Assembly (NCBI GenBank): GCA_040755725.1
Contig: JBFMAI010000028.1
Coordinates: 1-60,211 of the forward strand
Direction: 5' to 3'
Source of the DNA: JBFMAI01 sp040755725
GTDB lineage: Bacteria; Planctomycetota; Phycisphaerae; UBA1845; Fen-1342
Length of the DNA stretch: 60,211 nucleotides
Below the pieces are notes generated by a model. It saw only the letters and a program-made list of their open reading frames with translations. It had not been told where the DNA came from and made no database searches. Each line of letters starts with the position of its first letter. The first letter of the stretch is position 1. Of this stretch, positions 1-8,594 are shown piece after piece. A program made the position numbers and the translations under genes.

Positions 1-3000
1 AGGTTTCCGCCTCGGCGACCGCCCCGGGGGTGTCGAGCCGGCGAATCTGCTCCTCGACGATCGGCACGTCCTTCGCCTCGGCGGCAAAGATGATCGTGTT
101 GGTGCGTGGGTCGCCGGACACGGAGACGGGGCCCAGCGCCGCCGGCGAGCCGCCGGCCGCCGCGCGCGGTCCGCGCGCCGCCCGGGCCGCCCCGCCGCCG
201 CCGCCGGTCGCGTCGAAGATCTCCTGAAGGAGCGGCACCAGATCGTCCGTCCGCGCGCTGCGCAGCGGGTAGTGGTAGATGCCGACGATGTCGCGGCCTT
301 CGAGTTCCTCCAGCTCGGTGATGACCTTCTCGATCAGGCCCATGACCTCGGGCGGGGCTGAGACCATCAGCGAGTTGGTCGTCGCGTTGGCGACGATCTC
401 GACCCGCTCGACCTTGGCACCGCCTTCGACGCCGGGCACCGACACGAGCTGCTGCTGGAGCATCTCGATGAGTTGCTGTTGCGGGCCGCCCTGCTGGCCG
501 GGTCGGCCGCGCACGCCGGCCCCCGGCAACGCGCCGCCGCGCCGTTGCTGAACTTTGGAAATCCCCAACACATCCTTGATGTTGGCGGCGGTCTCCTCGG
601 CGACGAGGCCGCGAAGCTGGAAGATCTTGACCTGCACTTCGCCGGGCGGAATGTCCAATTCGCGCAGAAGCTGGCGAATCTCGGGCAAGAGCGTCTCTTC
701 GCACTTGACGATGAGGTAGTTGTGGCCGGGGTCGGTGGCAATGCGCAACGGTCCAGGGCCGGTCTTCTTGGTGCCGGTCGCCGCCCCGCCCACCATGCCG
801 CGAAGCTGCTCGAGCATCCCCAACTGCTCGCGTTCGCGGCCTTCCTCCCCCTGGCGGCCGGCCTGTTGCTGGCCGCGCTGCGGCTGTTGCGGCTGGGGGA
901 TGACGATCTGCCGCTGCTGGACATCGAACATCATCGAGAGGATTTCGGCCGCGGCGGACACGTCGCCGTACTTGAATCGGAAGATGCGAACTATTTCGCC
1001 CTTGGCGAGGTCTTCGGTGATGAGGTCGAGCACGTCGGTGATGTCACTGACTTCCTTGCGCGGCCCGTGCAGGAGCAGCGTACCGTCGGGCTGAACCACG
1101 ATCCGCGTCGGCTCCTTGGGAATCGGCGAGGCGATGCGCTCGCCGGGCTCGGGCGCCGGCGGGGTCGTTTGCACGCCGTTTCCCTGCGCGCCGTCCCCCT
1201 GCGCAGTGGGCTTGGCACCGTCCCCCCTCTCAGGGGGGACCACAGGGGGGTTCGATCCGCCGCTCGGCGACGGCTGCGACCCTCCCCCAACCCCTCCCTG
1301 AGAGGGAGGGGGGTTGCTGTCGCGTCCGCCCCCTTCTTGAGAGGGCGGAGGGTCATCGTCGCCGAGGAGCAGTTCGCGCAGCGGGAGGCCGGTCTCGAAG
1401 CGCGAGACGGGGCGATTCTCTTGACCGTTTCGCTCCCGCTTCTCGCGGATGGAGTCCGGCTCTTCGCCGTCCTGCCACAGGACTTCGATGAGCGACGGTT
1501 GCTGGGGCCGCTGGGTCGCCCGCTCGATAACAACGTCCTCGCCGCGGGCCACGAGGTACTGAAGCAGCGCCTCCGGGTCGCCCTTGGGCTTGTAGGTTCG
1601 GACCACCTTCTCGACTTTCGCGCGGCTTTCAAACTGCCGGATCAGCCGCTCGATGTTCTCGAACTCGCTCGGTCGGCACTTCACGATCAGGTATTCGTCG
1701 AACCAGTCCGCCTCAATGCTCGGCCCGCCGCGATCTTCCGGCAGGAGCAGGTCACGCAGCTCCCACGCAATGTCGCTGGGGCTGCCGCGGTTGACGTCGA
1801 CCAGATAGAGCTGCCGCCCGCCGGCGAGCAGGCCCTCTTCGGCCGTCTCGGGCTTCTGGTCAAGCTGCTTGATGACCTGCTCGACGTGCCGCATCTTCCG
1901 CCGGTTCGCGGTCACGATCAGCCGGCCGGTGTATTCGTCGGCGCTGATGGTGACGGCATCCAGCGGGTTGCGTGACGGCGGGAAGATGTTCTTGAGCGTG
2001 TCCTGGACCTCGGCTGTGGTGGCGTACTGAAGCTGGAACGTCTGGAGCTCGGGCACGCGCGTGCTCTGCCCCTCCAGCTCGGTGATCCACCGCTCGACTT
2101 CGGCGAGGTCCTTCGGCAAGCCGGCCAGGATGATCGAGTTGCTGCCCGCGTCGGGCGTCACCCGCACGGTCGCCGTCCCACTACGGGCGCCGGCCGTGCC
2201 GCTGCCGCGCAGGTTGCCCTGAATGACCGCGTTGAGCGACTGGGCGATCTGCTGCGCGTCGCCGTTGTCCAGCGTCACGATGTGAACGATGTCGTTGCTG
2301 TCCACTTCCTCATCGAGCATGGCGATGAGTTTGCCGGCCAGCTCCTGGTACTCCTCCGGAGCGTACACGAACAGCCGGTTGGTGGAGGGCTCGGCGAAGA
2401 CCGCGGTCTGAATCGCCGTCTTGCGGACGGCGCCTTCGCGCTCGGCGACCTTGGCCTTCAGCATGGCGTCCACGTTGTTGGCCACCTGCTCGGCCCGCAC
2501 GTTCTTCAGCACGTAGGTCTGCGCCTGCCCCTGCGTGGGCTGCTTGCTCTCCAGGTCGCGAATGAGCGTCTCGATGAACGGCATGTGCTCCGGCGGCGCC
2601 AGCACCACCAGCGTGTTGGTGGTCGGCTCGGCGAACGCCCCGGGCTTGAGCTGCCCCGGCCGCGTGTTGCCGCCCAGATCGCGCAGGAAGTTCTGCACGG
2701 CGATCTGGACCTGCATCGCGTTCAGCACCTTCAGGTCGAAGCTCCGCACTTGCACGCCGCCCGGGTCCAGCCGATCCAGCTCGGCGATGAAGTCCTGCAC
2801 CTCGCCCATTTTGTCGGGCGGCGCCTGCACGACGATGCTGCGGCCGCCGACGACCGAGAAGGAGATTTCCTGCCCAAGCTTGTTGCGCTGCCCGTAGCGC
2901 TTCGGGGCGTACTGGGCGTTGAGGACGGCGACGACCTCGTGCGGGTTGACGTTGATCACGTCGATGATCTTGCGTTCGCCGCGGACCATCTCCGCCCGCG

Positions 3001-6000
3001 TGTCCAGGTCCCGCACCCATTTCTCGATTTCCGCGTGGTCTTCCTTGTCGCCGCAGACGATGATCGAGTTCGTCAGCGGCTCGGCGCTGACGCGCAGCTC
3101 ACGCTTGGTGCGGAAGCGCTCGCGGAGCACGTCGTTGAGGACGGCGACCACGCTGCCGGCGTCGGCGTTCTCCAGCGCGATCGTGCGGATGTTGCCCTCG
3201 GTCGTCGCCACCTGATCGAGCTCGGCCACCAGGGCCTCGGCCATCGGGATCACGAACTTCGGCGCGTTCAGGACGAGCCGGTTCAACCGCTGGTCGACCG
3301 TCACGTTCACCCGCTGCGCCACGCCCTGCCCGCGCGTCCGCGACAGCCGCACGTTCAGCAGGTTGGTGATCTGCGCGGCGATGTAGTTCGCATCGGCGTT
3401 TTTGACCTCAATGAACTTCTGCTCCGGCTCCAGGTCCTTCGTCTCCGCCTCGAACTGCGCGATGATCCGGTCGATCTCCGCGAACATGTCCTTCGGGGCG
3501 CTGACAATCAGCGTCTCCGTGGTCGGATCGGCGTAGAACGTGGCCGCCAGCCCGTCCGGCCGGCGCGGCTGGTTGCGAAACGTCCCCGACAGCGTGTTGG
3601 CCAGGCTGTAGACGTCCAGCCCGGGCAGCTTGCGCACTTCGTTCTGCACGACGGTGAGCAGCGGCTGCTCCATCGGCACGTCGTACTGGTCCAGCAGCAG
3701 CTTACCGTACGTTACCGCCACCTGCGGGCCGTTGATCACCACCCGGTTGGTCCGCGAATCGGCCGTCACCTTGATCATCGCCGCCGCGTTGCGGCCGAGC
3801 TGCTTCTCCATGTACGTCACGAGCTGCTCGCGCAGCCACCCCGCCGCGTCCGTCGCCTGGGCGTGCGTCATCTGCCGGAACTCGACCACGGGGGCCTGGC
3901 CGCGCTGCGCCTCGGCGTACTCGGCGATGAGGGCCTCGGCCTGTTCCAGGGCGTCCTTCGCGCACGTCAACAGGATCGTCTCGCTCTGCGGATCGGGATC
4001 GAAGCGGGCCACCAGGTTGGGCTTGGTGCGGAAGGCGTTGCTCAGCTTGCTGGCGATCTGGGCCACGTCGGCCCCGGGCAGCTTCAGCGTCTTGATGATG
4101 ATCTCGTTGCCCTTCGGATCATCGAGCTGGGTGACGAAGGCCTCGATCTCGGCCAGTTTGTCCGCCGGGGCCTCGACGATCACCTGCGGGCCGGCCGCGA
4201 CGACTTTCACCTGTGAACCGGCCGGACGGCCGCGGAACGCCGCCACGCCGGCGTAGAGCTGCTGCACCGCGGCGACAACCTCGCGCGGCTCGGCGAAACG
4301 TGGGGTGAAGAACTTCCGCTGCGGGGTCTGGGCGGCCACCTGCTCGTCCATCCGCTGGGCGAAGTCCATGATCTTCCCGAGGTCCACCTTGCCGGCCTGG
4401 ACGACGAGCGCGTTCGTGACCGGCTCCGCCTGGATGACGGTCGTGGTCCCCCGCCGTCCGCCGACGCCCAGGGCCAGTTGCAGTTGCTGCGCCACTTGCG
4501 TGGCATCGGCGTGGGCCAGGGGGAGAATGACGATCCCGCCCGACTCGTCCGCCACGTCCAGCATCGCGATTAGCGCCGCGATCTCCTCGATCGCCGGCCG
4601 CACGCCGTAGACCAGCACCTTGTCCCCCTCCGCCTGGATGTACACCGTCGAGCGGCCCAGGGCGGGGTGCTGGTAGGAGCGGTACATGTTGCTCAACGTA
4701 GTGGCGATGGCCTGGGCGTCACCCTGCTCAATGACGAACGTCTCCAGCGTGGGGCTGTTGGTCAGGGCGGCGCCGTCCCAAAGCTGGATCGTCTCCTCGA
4801 CCTTGGCCCACTCCTCGTCCGTGCAGATGACGATCAGCATCTGGGCGTCGTCGAGCGGAATGACCTGATACGTCGCGGCCGCGCCGCCGGGCGTCACCGG
4901 TGAACGGAAGCGGGTCCGCCCGGTGGACATGCCCGTCGCGCCGCGGGCCGCCCCGGTGGCCAGGAGCGTGTGGATCATCTGGGCCACGTCGCTGGGCTTG
5001 AGGTTCTTGAGTTGCACGACGTGGCGATTCTGCTGCGGGCCGGGCACGTCCAGTTGGGCGATCAGGCTGGCGACGCGCTCCAGCTCGTCCCGCTCGGCGA
5101 TCACGTAGAAGACGTTCTTGGTTTCATCGGGGACGATCGTGGCCCCGGGTTGCAACCCCCGCAGCCCGGTCTGCGCGATGCCGCTCATGATCTGCGTAAG
5201 CACGGGCGCCACGTCAGCGACGTTGGCATTCTCGAGCGCGAAGACCCGCAGGTTGTCCGCCTGCGGCTTGTCCAGCACCTCGAGCAGTTCGCGCACCCGC
5301 TTGAGCCCGTCCTGGTTGGCGTACACGATCAGCGCGTTCATCCGCGCGTCGGCCACCAGCCGGATCGTCTTCTTGGCCCGCTCGAAGATGCCCTCGACCA
5401 TGATCTCCTCGGGCGCGCCGACCATCGGCATCGGCTGCTGCACGGGCGTGACGGCCCGGCCCTGCCGCGCGGCCCGCTGCTGGGCGAGCTGCTGCTGTTG
5501 CTGCCACTGCTGCAAGGCCCGCAGGCGTTGCCAGCCGGCGGAGGCGGCCCCCGTCTGCCCCTGCTCCTGCTGGAAAATCTGGTTCAGCAGGTTGGCGACC
5601 TCGGTCGCGTCGGCGTGCTGGATCTCGATGACGTGCGTGCCGAACTCGCCCAGGTCGGGCTTCTGATCAAACTTCTCGATCAGTTCCTCGATTTCCCTCA
5701 TCTTGTCGGCGGTCGCCTTGACGATGATCGAATTCGTCCGGTCATCGGCGACCATGTCCACTTCGGCCGGGGCCGCGGCGCCACCCACGGCCTGCGGCAT
5801 CATCCGGCCGGTGCGCGGGTCGCGGACCATCTGCACCTGCGGCATCATCGCGCTGCCGCCGAGGTTCATGAACTCGCGGACCAGCCGCTCGATTTCGCGG
5901 GCGTTGGTCTTGATCTCGAAGAAACGCATCTGCCGCGGGTCGGAGGGGGCCAGGTCCACCTTCTTCTGGAGGGCCAGGAACTTGCGCACGTCGCGGGTCG

Positions 6001-7045
6001 TCGCGATGATCCGCACCTGGTTGCTCTCGTCCAGGGCCGAGAGGCGGGCGTAGTACGGCAACGCCGACGTGAACATGTCCACCAGCGTCGCGGCCTTGCG
6101 GTCGGGCACGCGGTAGTAGACCTCGACGAAATCCATGTCGCGCAGGTTGGCCTGCTCGAACGCCGCCACGGTCGGATACACCCGCTCCACCGGGATGTGC
6201 TCGGCCATCTCGTTGACCGGGAGGATGTAGACGTGGTTCTCGCGCTCGACGAAGCGGTACCCCTTCTCGTGCATGATGAGGTTCAGCTCGTCGATGGCCT
6301 CGTCCTTGGTGAAGCGCTTGTTGCTCTTGTAGGTCAGTTCCCCGCCGATCACGATGTCCGTCGGATCGGTCATCAACGGTTTGCCGACCCGCTGCACAAA
6401 GTGGGCGATCACGTCCTCCCACGGGGTGGCGTCGAAGGCGAACCACTCGGACGGCTCATCCGGACCGGGCTTCCGCGCCACGGGTCGCGGCGGACCAGCC
6501 GGCTCGGAGGGCGCCTTCACCGTCGGCGTAGGGAGGGGCTCCGGCTTGTGCTCTTCCGCTGGCGCCGCCGGGGGGACGTTCGACAGGCTCTCCGGTGGCC
6601 CCACGACTTCTTCGTCGCCTTCGAGCGGGGTCTCGGCGGGTGGCGGCGGCTCGGCGGCGGGCGGTTGCGGGGCCCGTTGGGTCGAGGCCCGCGCACGCTC
6701 GCGCAGTTGCTCGATGGACTCCGGTTCTTCACTCTGGCCGCCGGGGCGCGCAAGCCGCGCGGGGGTTAGGCGTCGCGGCGGCCGCGCCGGCGGCGTGGCA
6801 CCGGACTGCTCGGCCTGACGAGCTTCCTGCTCCCGCTGCATCTGGTCGCGCAGCCGGAGCAGCTTCTCCAGCGCCTCCTGCGTGTCGGGCGGCCGGTCCG
6901 GCTGAGTGGTCGGCGCCGGCGCCGGGCGCACCTCACCCGAAGGCTGAGGTGGCGGCTGTTGGGCCCGGGCCGCGAAGACGGCCAGTCCCGCGACGAAGCT
7001 CACCGTGAGGCCCCGCACTGCCCACCGTGTCGTCCGCAGCGTCAT
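1..7045 (-). CDS. Giant secretin-like protein with about 20 or more N-domain repeats (3' end beyond window)
   Basis: One uninterrupted frame of about 2,348 codons reads from an ATG at 7045 to the left edge without a stop. It starts with a signal peptide (cleavage near residue 28, after ARA). A Pro/Ala/Gln-rich linker follows to about residue 195, then an N0/STN-like domain (about 200-285, beginning WFAFDATPWEDVI). After that come some 20-22 repeats of 60-100 residues. Each has a first half like IxxLxxADAxxVAxxL, a middle like DxxTNxLIVxA and an end like IExLIxxLD, the pattern of secretin N1-N3 (Secretin_N) domains. Canonical GspD has three or four such domains in about 700 residues. The C-terminal outer-membrane barrel is not reached, so secretin identity rests on the N-domains and on its place at the end of a gsp operon. 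A Gln-rich insert (about residues 490-540) and a repeat-derived insert (about 1890-1950) interrupt the array. Confidence 0.85.
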   Translation of the reverse strand, partial: MTLRTTRWAVRGLTVSFVAGLAVFAARAQQPPPQPSGEVRPAPAPTTQPDRPPDTQEALEKLLRLRDQMQREQEARQAEQSGATPPARPPRRLTPARLARPGGQSEEPESIEQLRERARASTQRAPQPPAAEPPPPAETPLEGDEEVVGPPESLSNVPPAAPAEEHKPEPLPTPTVKAPSEPAGPPRPVARKPGPDEPSEWFAFDATPWEDVIAHFVQRVGKPLMTDPTDIVIGGELTYKSNKRFTKDEAIDELNLIMHEKGYRFVERENHVYILPVNEMAEHIPVERVYPTVAAFEQANLRDMDFVEVYYRVPDRKAATLVDMFTSALPYYARLSALDESNQVRIIATTRDVRKFLALQKKVDLAPSDPRQMRFFEIKTNAREIERLVREFMNLGGSAMMPQVQMVRDPRTGRMMPQAVGGAAAPAEVDMVADDRTNSIIVKATADKMREIEELIEKFDQKPDLGEFGTHVIEIQHADATEVANLLNQIFQQEQGQTGAASAGWQRLRALQQWQQQQQLAQQRAARQGRAVTPVQQPMPMVGAPEEIMVEGIFERAKKTIRLVADARMNALIVYANQDGLKRVRELLEVLDKPQADNLRVFALENANVADVAPVLTQIMSGIAQTGLRGLQPGATIVPDETKNVFYVIAERDELERVASLIAQLDVPGPQQNRHVVQLKNLKPSDVAQMIHTLLATGAARGATGMSTGRTRFRSPVTPGGAAATYQVIPLDDAQMLIVICTDEEWAKVEETIQLWDGAALTNSPTLETFVIEQGDAQAIATTLSNMYRSYQHPALGRSTVYIQAEGDKVLVYGVRPAIEEIAALIAMLDVADESGGIVILPLAHADATQVAQQLQLALGVGGRRGTTTVIQAEPVTNALVVQAGKVDLGKIMDFAQRMDEQVAAQTPQRKFFTPRFAEPREVVAAVQQLYAGVAAFRGRPAGSQVKVVAAGPQVIVEAPADKLAEIEAFVTQLDDPKGNEIIIKTLKLPGADVAQIASKLSNAFRTKPNLVARFDPDPQSETILLTCAKDALEQAEALIAEYAEAQRGQAPVVEFRQMTHAQATDAAGWLREQLVTYMEKQLGRNAAAMIKVTADSRTNRVVINGPQVAVTYGKLLLDQYDVPMEQPLLTVVQNEVRKLPGLDVYSLANTLSGTFRNQPRRPDGLAATFYADPTTETLIVSAPKDMFAEIDRIIAQFEAETKDLEPEQKFIEVKNADANYIAAQITNLLNVRLSRTRGQGVAQRVNVTVDQRLNRLVLNAPKFVIPMAEALVAELDQVATTEGNIRTIALENADAGSVVAVLNDVLRERFRTKRELRVSAEPLTNSIIVCGDKEDHAEIEKWVRDLDTRAEMVRGERKIIDVINVNPHEVVAVLNAQYAPKRYGQRNKLGQEISFSVVGGRSIVVQAPPDKMGEVQDFIAELDRLDPGGVQVRSFDLKVLNAMQVQIAVQNFLRDLGGNTRPGQLKPGAFAEPTTNTLVVLAPPEHMPFIETLIRDLESKQPTQGQAQTYVLKNVRAEQVANNVDAMLKAKVAEREGAVRKTAIQTAVFAEPSTNRLFVYAPEEYQELAGKLIAMLDEEVDSNDIVHIVTLDNGDAQQIAQSLNAVIQGNLRGSGTAGARSGTATVRVTPDAGSNSIILAGLPKDLAEVERWITELEGQSTRVPELQTFQLQYATTAEVQDTLKNIFPPSRNPLDAVTISADEYTGRLIVTANRRKMRHVEQVIKQLDQKPETAEEGLLAGGRQLYLVDVNRGSPSDIAWELRDLLLPEDRGGPSIEADWFDEYLIVKCRPSEFENIERLIRQFESRAKVEKVVRTYKPKGDPEALLQYLVARGEDVVIERATQRPQQPSLIEVLWQDGEEPDSIREKRERNGQENRPVSRFETGLPLRELLLGDDDPPPSQEGGGRDSNPPPSQGGVGGGSQPSPSGGSNPPVVPPERGDGAKPTAQGDGAQGNGVQTTPPAPEPGERIASPIPKEPTRIVVQPDGTLLLHGPRKEVSDITDVLDLITEDLAKGEIVRIFRFKYGDVSAAAEILSMMFDVQQRQIVIPQPQQPQRGQQQAGRQGEEGREREQLGMLEQLRGMVGGAATGTKKTGPGPLRIATDPGHNYLIVKCEETLLPEIRQLLRELDIPPGEVQVKIFQLRGLVAEETAANIKDVLGISKVQQRRGGALPGAGVRGRPGQQGGPQQQLIEMLQQQLVSVPGVEGGAKVERVEIVANATTNSLMVSAPPEVMGLIEKVITELEELEGRDIVGIYHYPLRSARTDDLVPLLQEIFDATGGGGGAARAARGPRAAAGGSPAALGPVSVSGDPRTNTIIFAAEAKDVPIVEEQIRRLDTPGAVAEAET
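1190..1370. repeat. Palindromic repeat family A lying inside the secretin-like gene
   Basis: Bases 1279-1315 form a C-rich arm and G-rich arm palindrome. It matches the intergenic element at 44774-44811 at about 33 of 37 positions by eye. Flanking bases 1197-1260 and 1320-1355 carry more C/G-run palindromes of the same kind. The segment is in frame and adds a Pro/Gly/Ser-rich stretch (about residues 1890-1950) between two N-domain repeats. Confidence 0.7.
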
Positions 7046-7379
7046 GCTCGCACCTCTTTCACGACGTGCTTCAGGCCCCGTCCGGGGCCGTTGTATCCCA
7101 CGGGTCGTCCCGCGACGGCGCCGGCTTGGCGGTCCAAGCCGCGATCGTCGCAGCGCCGCTCTGGTCACGGGGTTACGACCGGCCCGGCCCGCGTTGGGCC
7201 TCGCCGCCGGTCTCCGCGCCAACCCCGCTGACACGCAGGCGATCTCGCTCGCATGAGCCGGTCGCGGACAACGCGTCAGGCCGGCGCCCGCCGTCGGCCG
7301 CGACCCGGCTCCCAACGGTCGCTAGTTATACCCGGAACCCCCCCGGGGGTGGCAGTGGGAAAAACCGGCGCGGCGACGT
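7046..7379. other. Non-coding gap between gspM-like gene and secretin gene
   Basis: There are 334 bases without a credible gene on either strand; short frames here have arginine/proline-rich shadow composition. It separates the giant secretin from the rest of the operon, so it may hold a separate promoter or an mRNA processing site. I see no clear -35/-10 pair. A short C-run/G-run palindrome lies near 7335-7352. Confidence 0.5.
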
Positions 7380-8591
7380 TCAACATCCGTCCCGGCCGGG
7401 ACTTACCCGCCCCGCGTCGGCCCGCCCCGCCTCGGTCCCGCCGCCGGTGGACAGCGGCTGCTGCCGATAGGCGTCCCACACCTCGGGATGCTCGTCGGGG
7501 TTGAGCAACTGCCGCTCGCGGAAGTTGCTCCCCAGGCGGTAAAAGTAATCCTTCGCGCCGTCCGCTTCCTGCACGCGGACCACCATGCCTTCCGGGTGAA
7601 TGAACATAAGCTTCCCGTCGTCCACGGTCTGGTCGAGGCGATACTCGGTCGGCTTCTGCGTCGGCTGCCGGTCGTCGGCGACAAACGCGATCGGCTCGCC
7701 CTCCAGGGCCACCGTCGCGCGCAAGAAGATGTGCTCGGTGCCCTCGCGCGGGTCGCGCACCGGCGGGGGCGGAGGCGACGGGGGAGGGCGTGACTCCCCC
7801 CTAGCAACAGGCTCCGGCGGCACCGGCGCCTTCTCCCGGTACGGCATGAACAAGTTCTTTTCGAAGAGCACGTTGTAGGCCGCCAGGTCCGTCTCGGCCA
7901 AGCGGCCGCGTTCCGACTCCTCCGGCGCGCCCTCGATGACGGGGTGTTCCAGCCCCGCCAGCCGCGGCAACACCAGGGTGATCGCCGACACGCTCAGACG
8001 CAGCTCCGGGCCGTTCGGCCCGATCGTCGGCTCCCGCCCCGCCGCCCCGGAACCACCCCCGCGGCCCCCCCGGCCAGCACCCGCGCTCTCACGCCGCGGG
8101 TTGTTGAGGTCGGCGATGATGTTCTGCTCCGCGGCGATGCGCACCTTGTCGATGCGGGCGAGATACTCGCGGCGATAGAAATCGCGCAGGAAGCCGACGA
8201 CTTCGTTCAGCGTCCCGGTCGCCGTGATCGTCATGGGTACGCCGATGGACTGGTCCTTGTACCGCACGAACGACCCGGCGCTGATCTTCGGATCGCGCAG
8301 GCCGTGGCGCTCGACCAGGCGGTGCAGGTCCTCGCGGAAACGGCGTTGGGCCACCTGCGGCTCGGAAGCGGGGGCGAACGTCCGGCGCGTCAGGGCCTGC
8401 CAGCGCTGCTCGGCGTCCTGCAGGGTCTTGAGCTGCACGGTGAGAATCTGCGTGCGCTGCTGCTCGAGACGGATGTTCTTCTTCACCGCCTCGAACGGCT
8501 CGAGAACGGTCCAGCGGACCACATACACCAGCGCGGTGACGGCCACGGCCCCCCCGACGCACAGCCCGAGTACCTTCTCCCGTCGGGTCAT
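7380..8591 (-). CDS. PilO/GspM-like inner-membrane assembly protein
   Basis: 403 residues. A short cytoplasmic N-terminus (MTRREKV) precedes one membrane segment at about residues 8-26, then a periplasmic coiled region (about 35-70) and a ferredoxin-like fold region typical of PilO/GspM. The C-terminal part is rich in Pro and charged residues. In type II secretion and type IV pilus machines this protein partners the PilN/GspL periplasmic domain to hold the inner-membrane platform. The gene starts 3 bases after the stop of the PilM/PilN gene, so the two are surely cotranscribed. The family call rests on topology and gene order; sequence conservation in this family is low. Confidence 0.7.
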   Translation of the reverse strand: MTRREKVLGLCVGGAVAVTALVYVVRWTVLEPFEAVKKNIRLEQQRTQILTVQLKTLQDAEQRWQALTRRTFAPASEPQVAQRRFREDLHRLVERHGLRDPKISAGSFVRYKDQSIGVPMTITATGTLNEVVGFLRDFYRREYLARIDKVRIAAEQNIIADLNNPRRESAGAGRGGRGGGSGAAGREPTIGPNGPELRLSVSAITLVLPRLAGLEHPVIEGAPEESERGRLAETDLAAYNVLFEKNLFMPYREKAPVPPEPVARGESRPPPSPPPPPVRDPREGTEHIFLRATVALEGEPIAFVADDRQPTQKPTEYRLDQTVDDGKLMFIHPEGMVVRVQEADGAKDYFYRLGSNFRERQLLNPDEHPEVWDAYRQQPLSTGGGTEAGRADAGRVSPGRDGC

Positions 8592-8594
8592 CGG

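Noticed and set aside
2282..4216. Long plus-strand open frame (644 codons) opposite the secretin
   Set aside because: Its His/Arg/Leu/Asp-rich composition is the antisense shadow of a GC-rich repeat gene. The minus strand reads as a clean signal-peptide protein with conserved domains.
4970..6769. Second long plus-strand frame (599 codons) opposite the secretin
   Set aside because: Same antisense-shadow composition and no recognisable domain.
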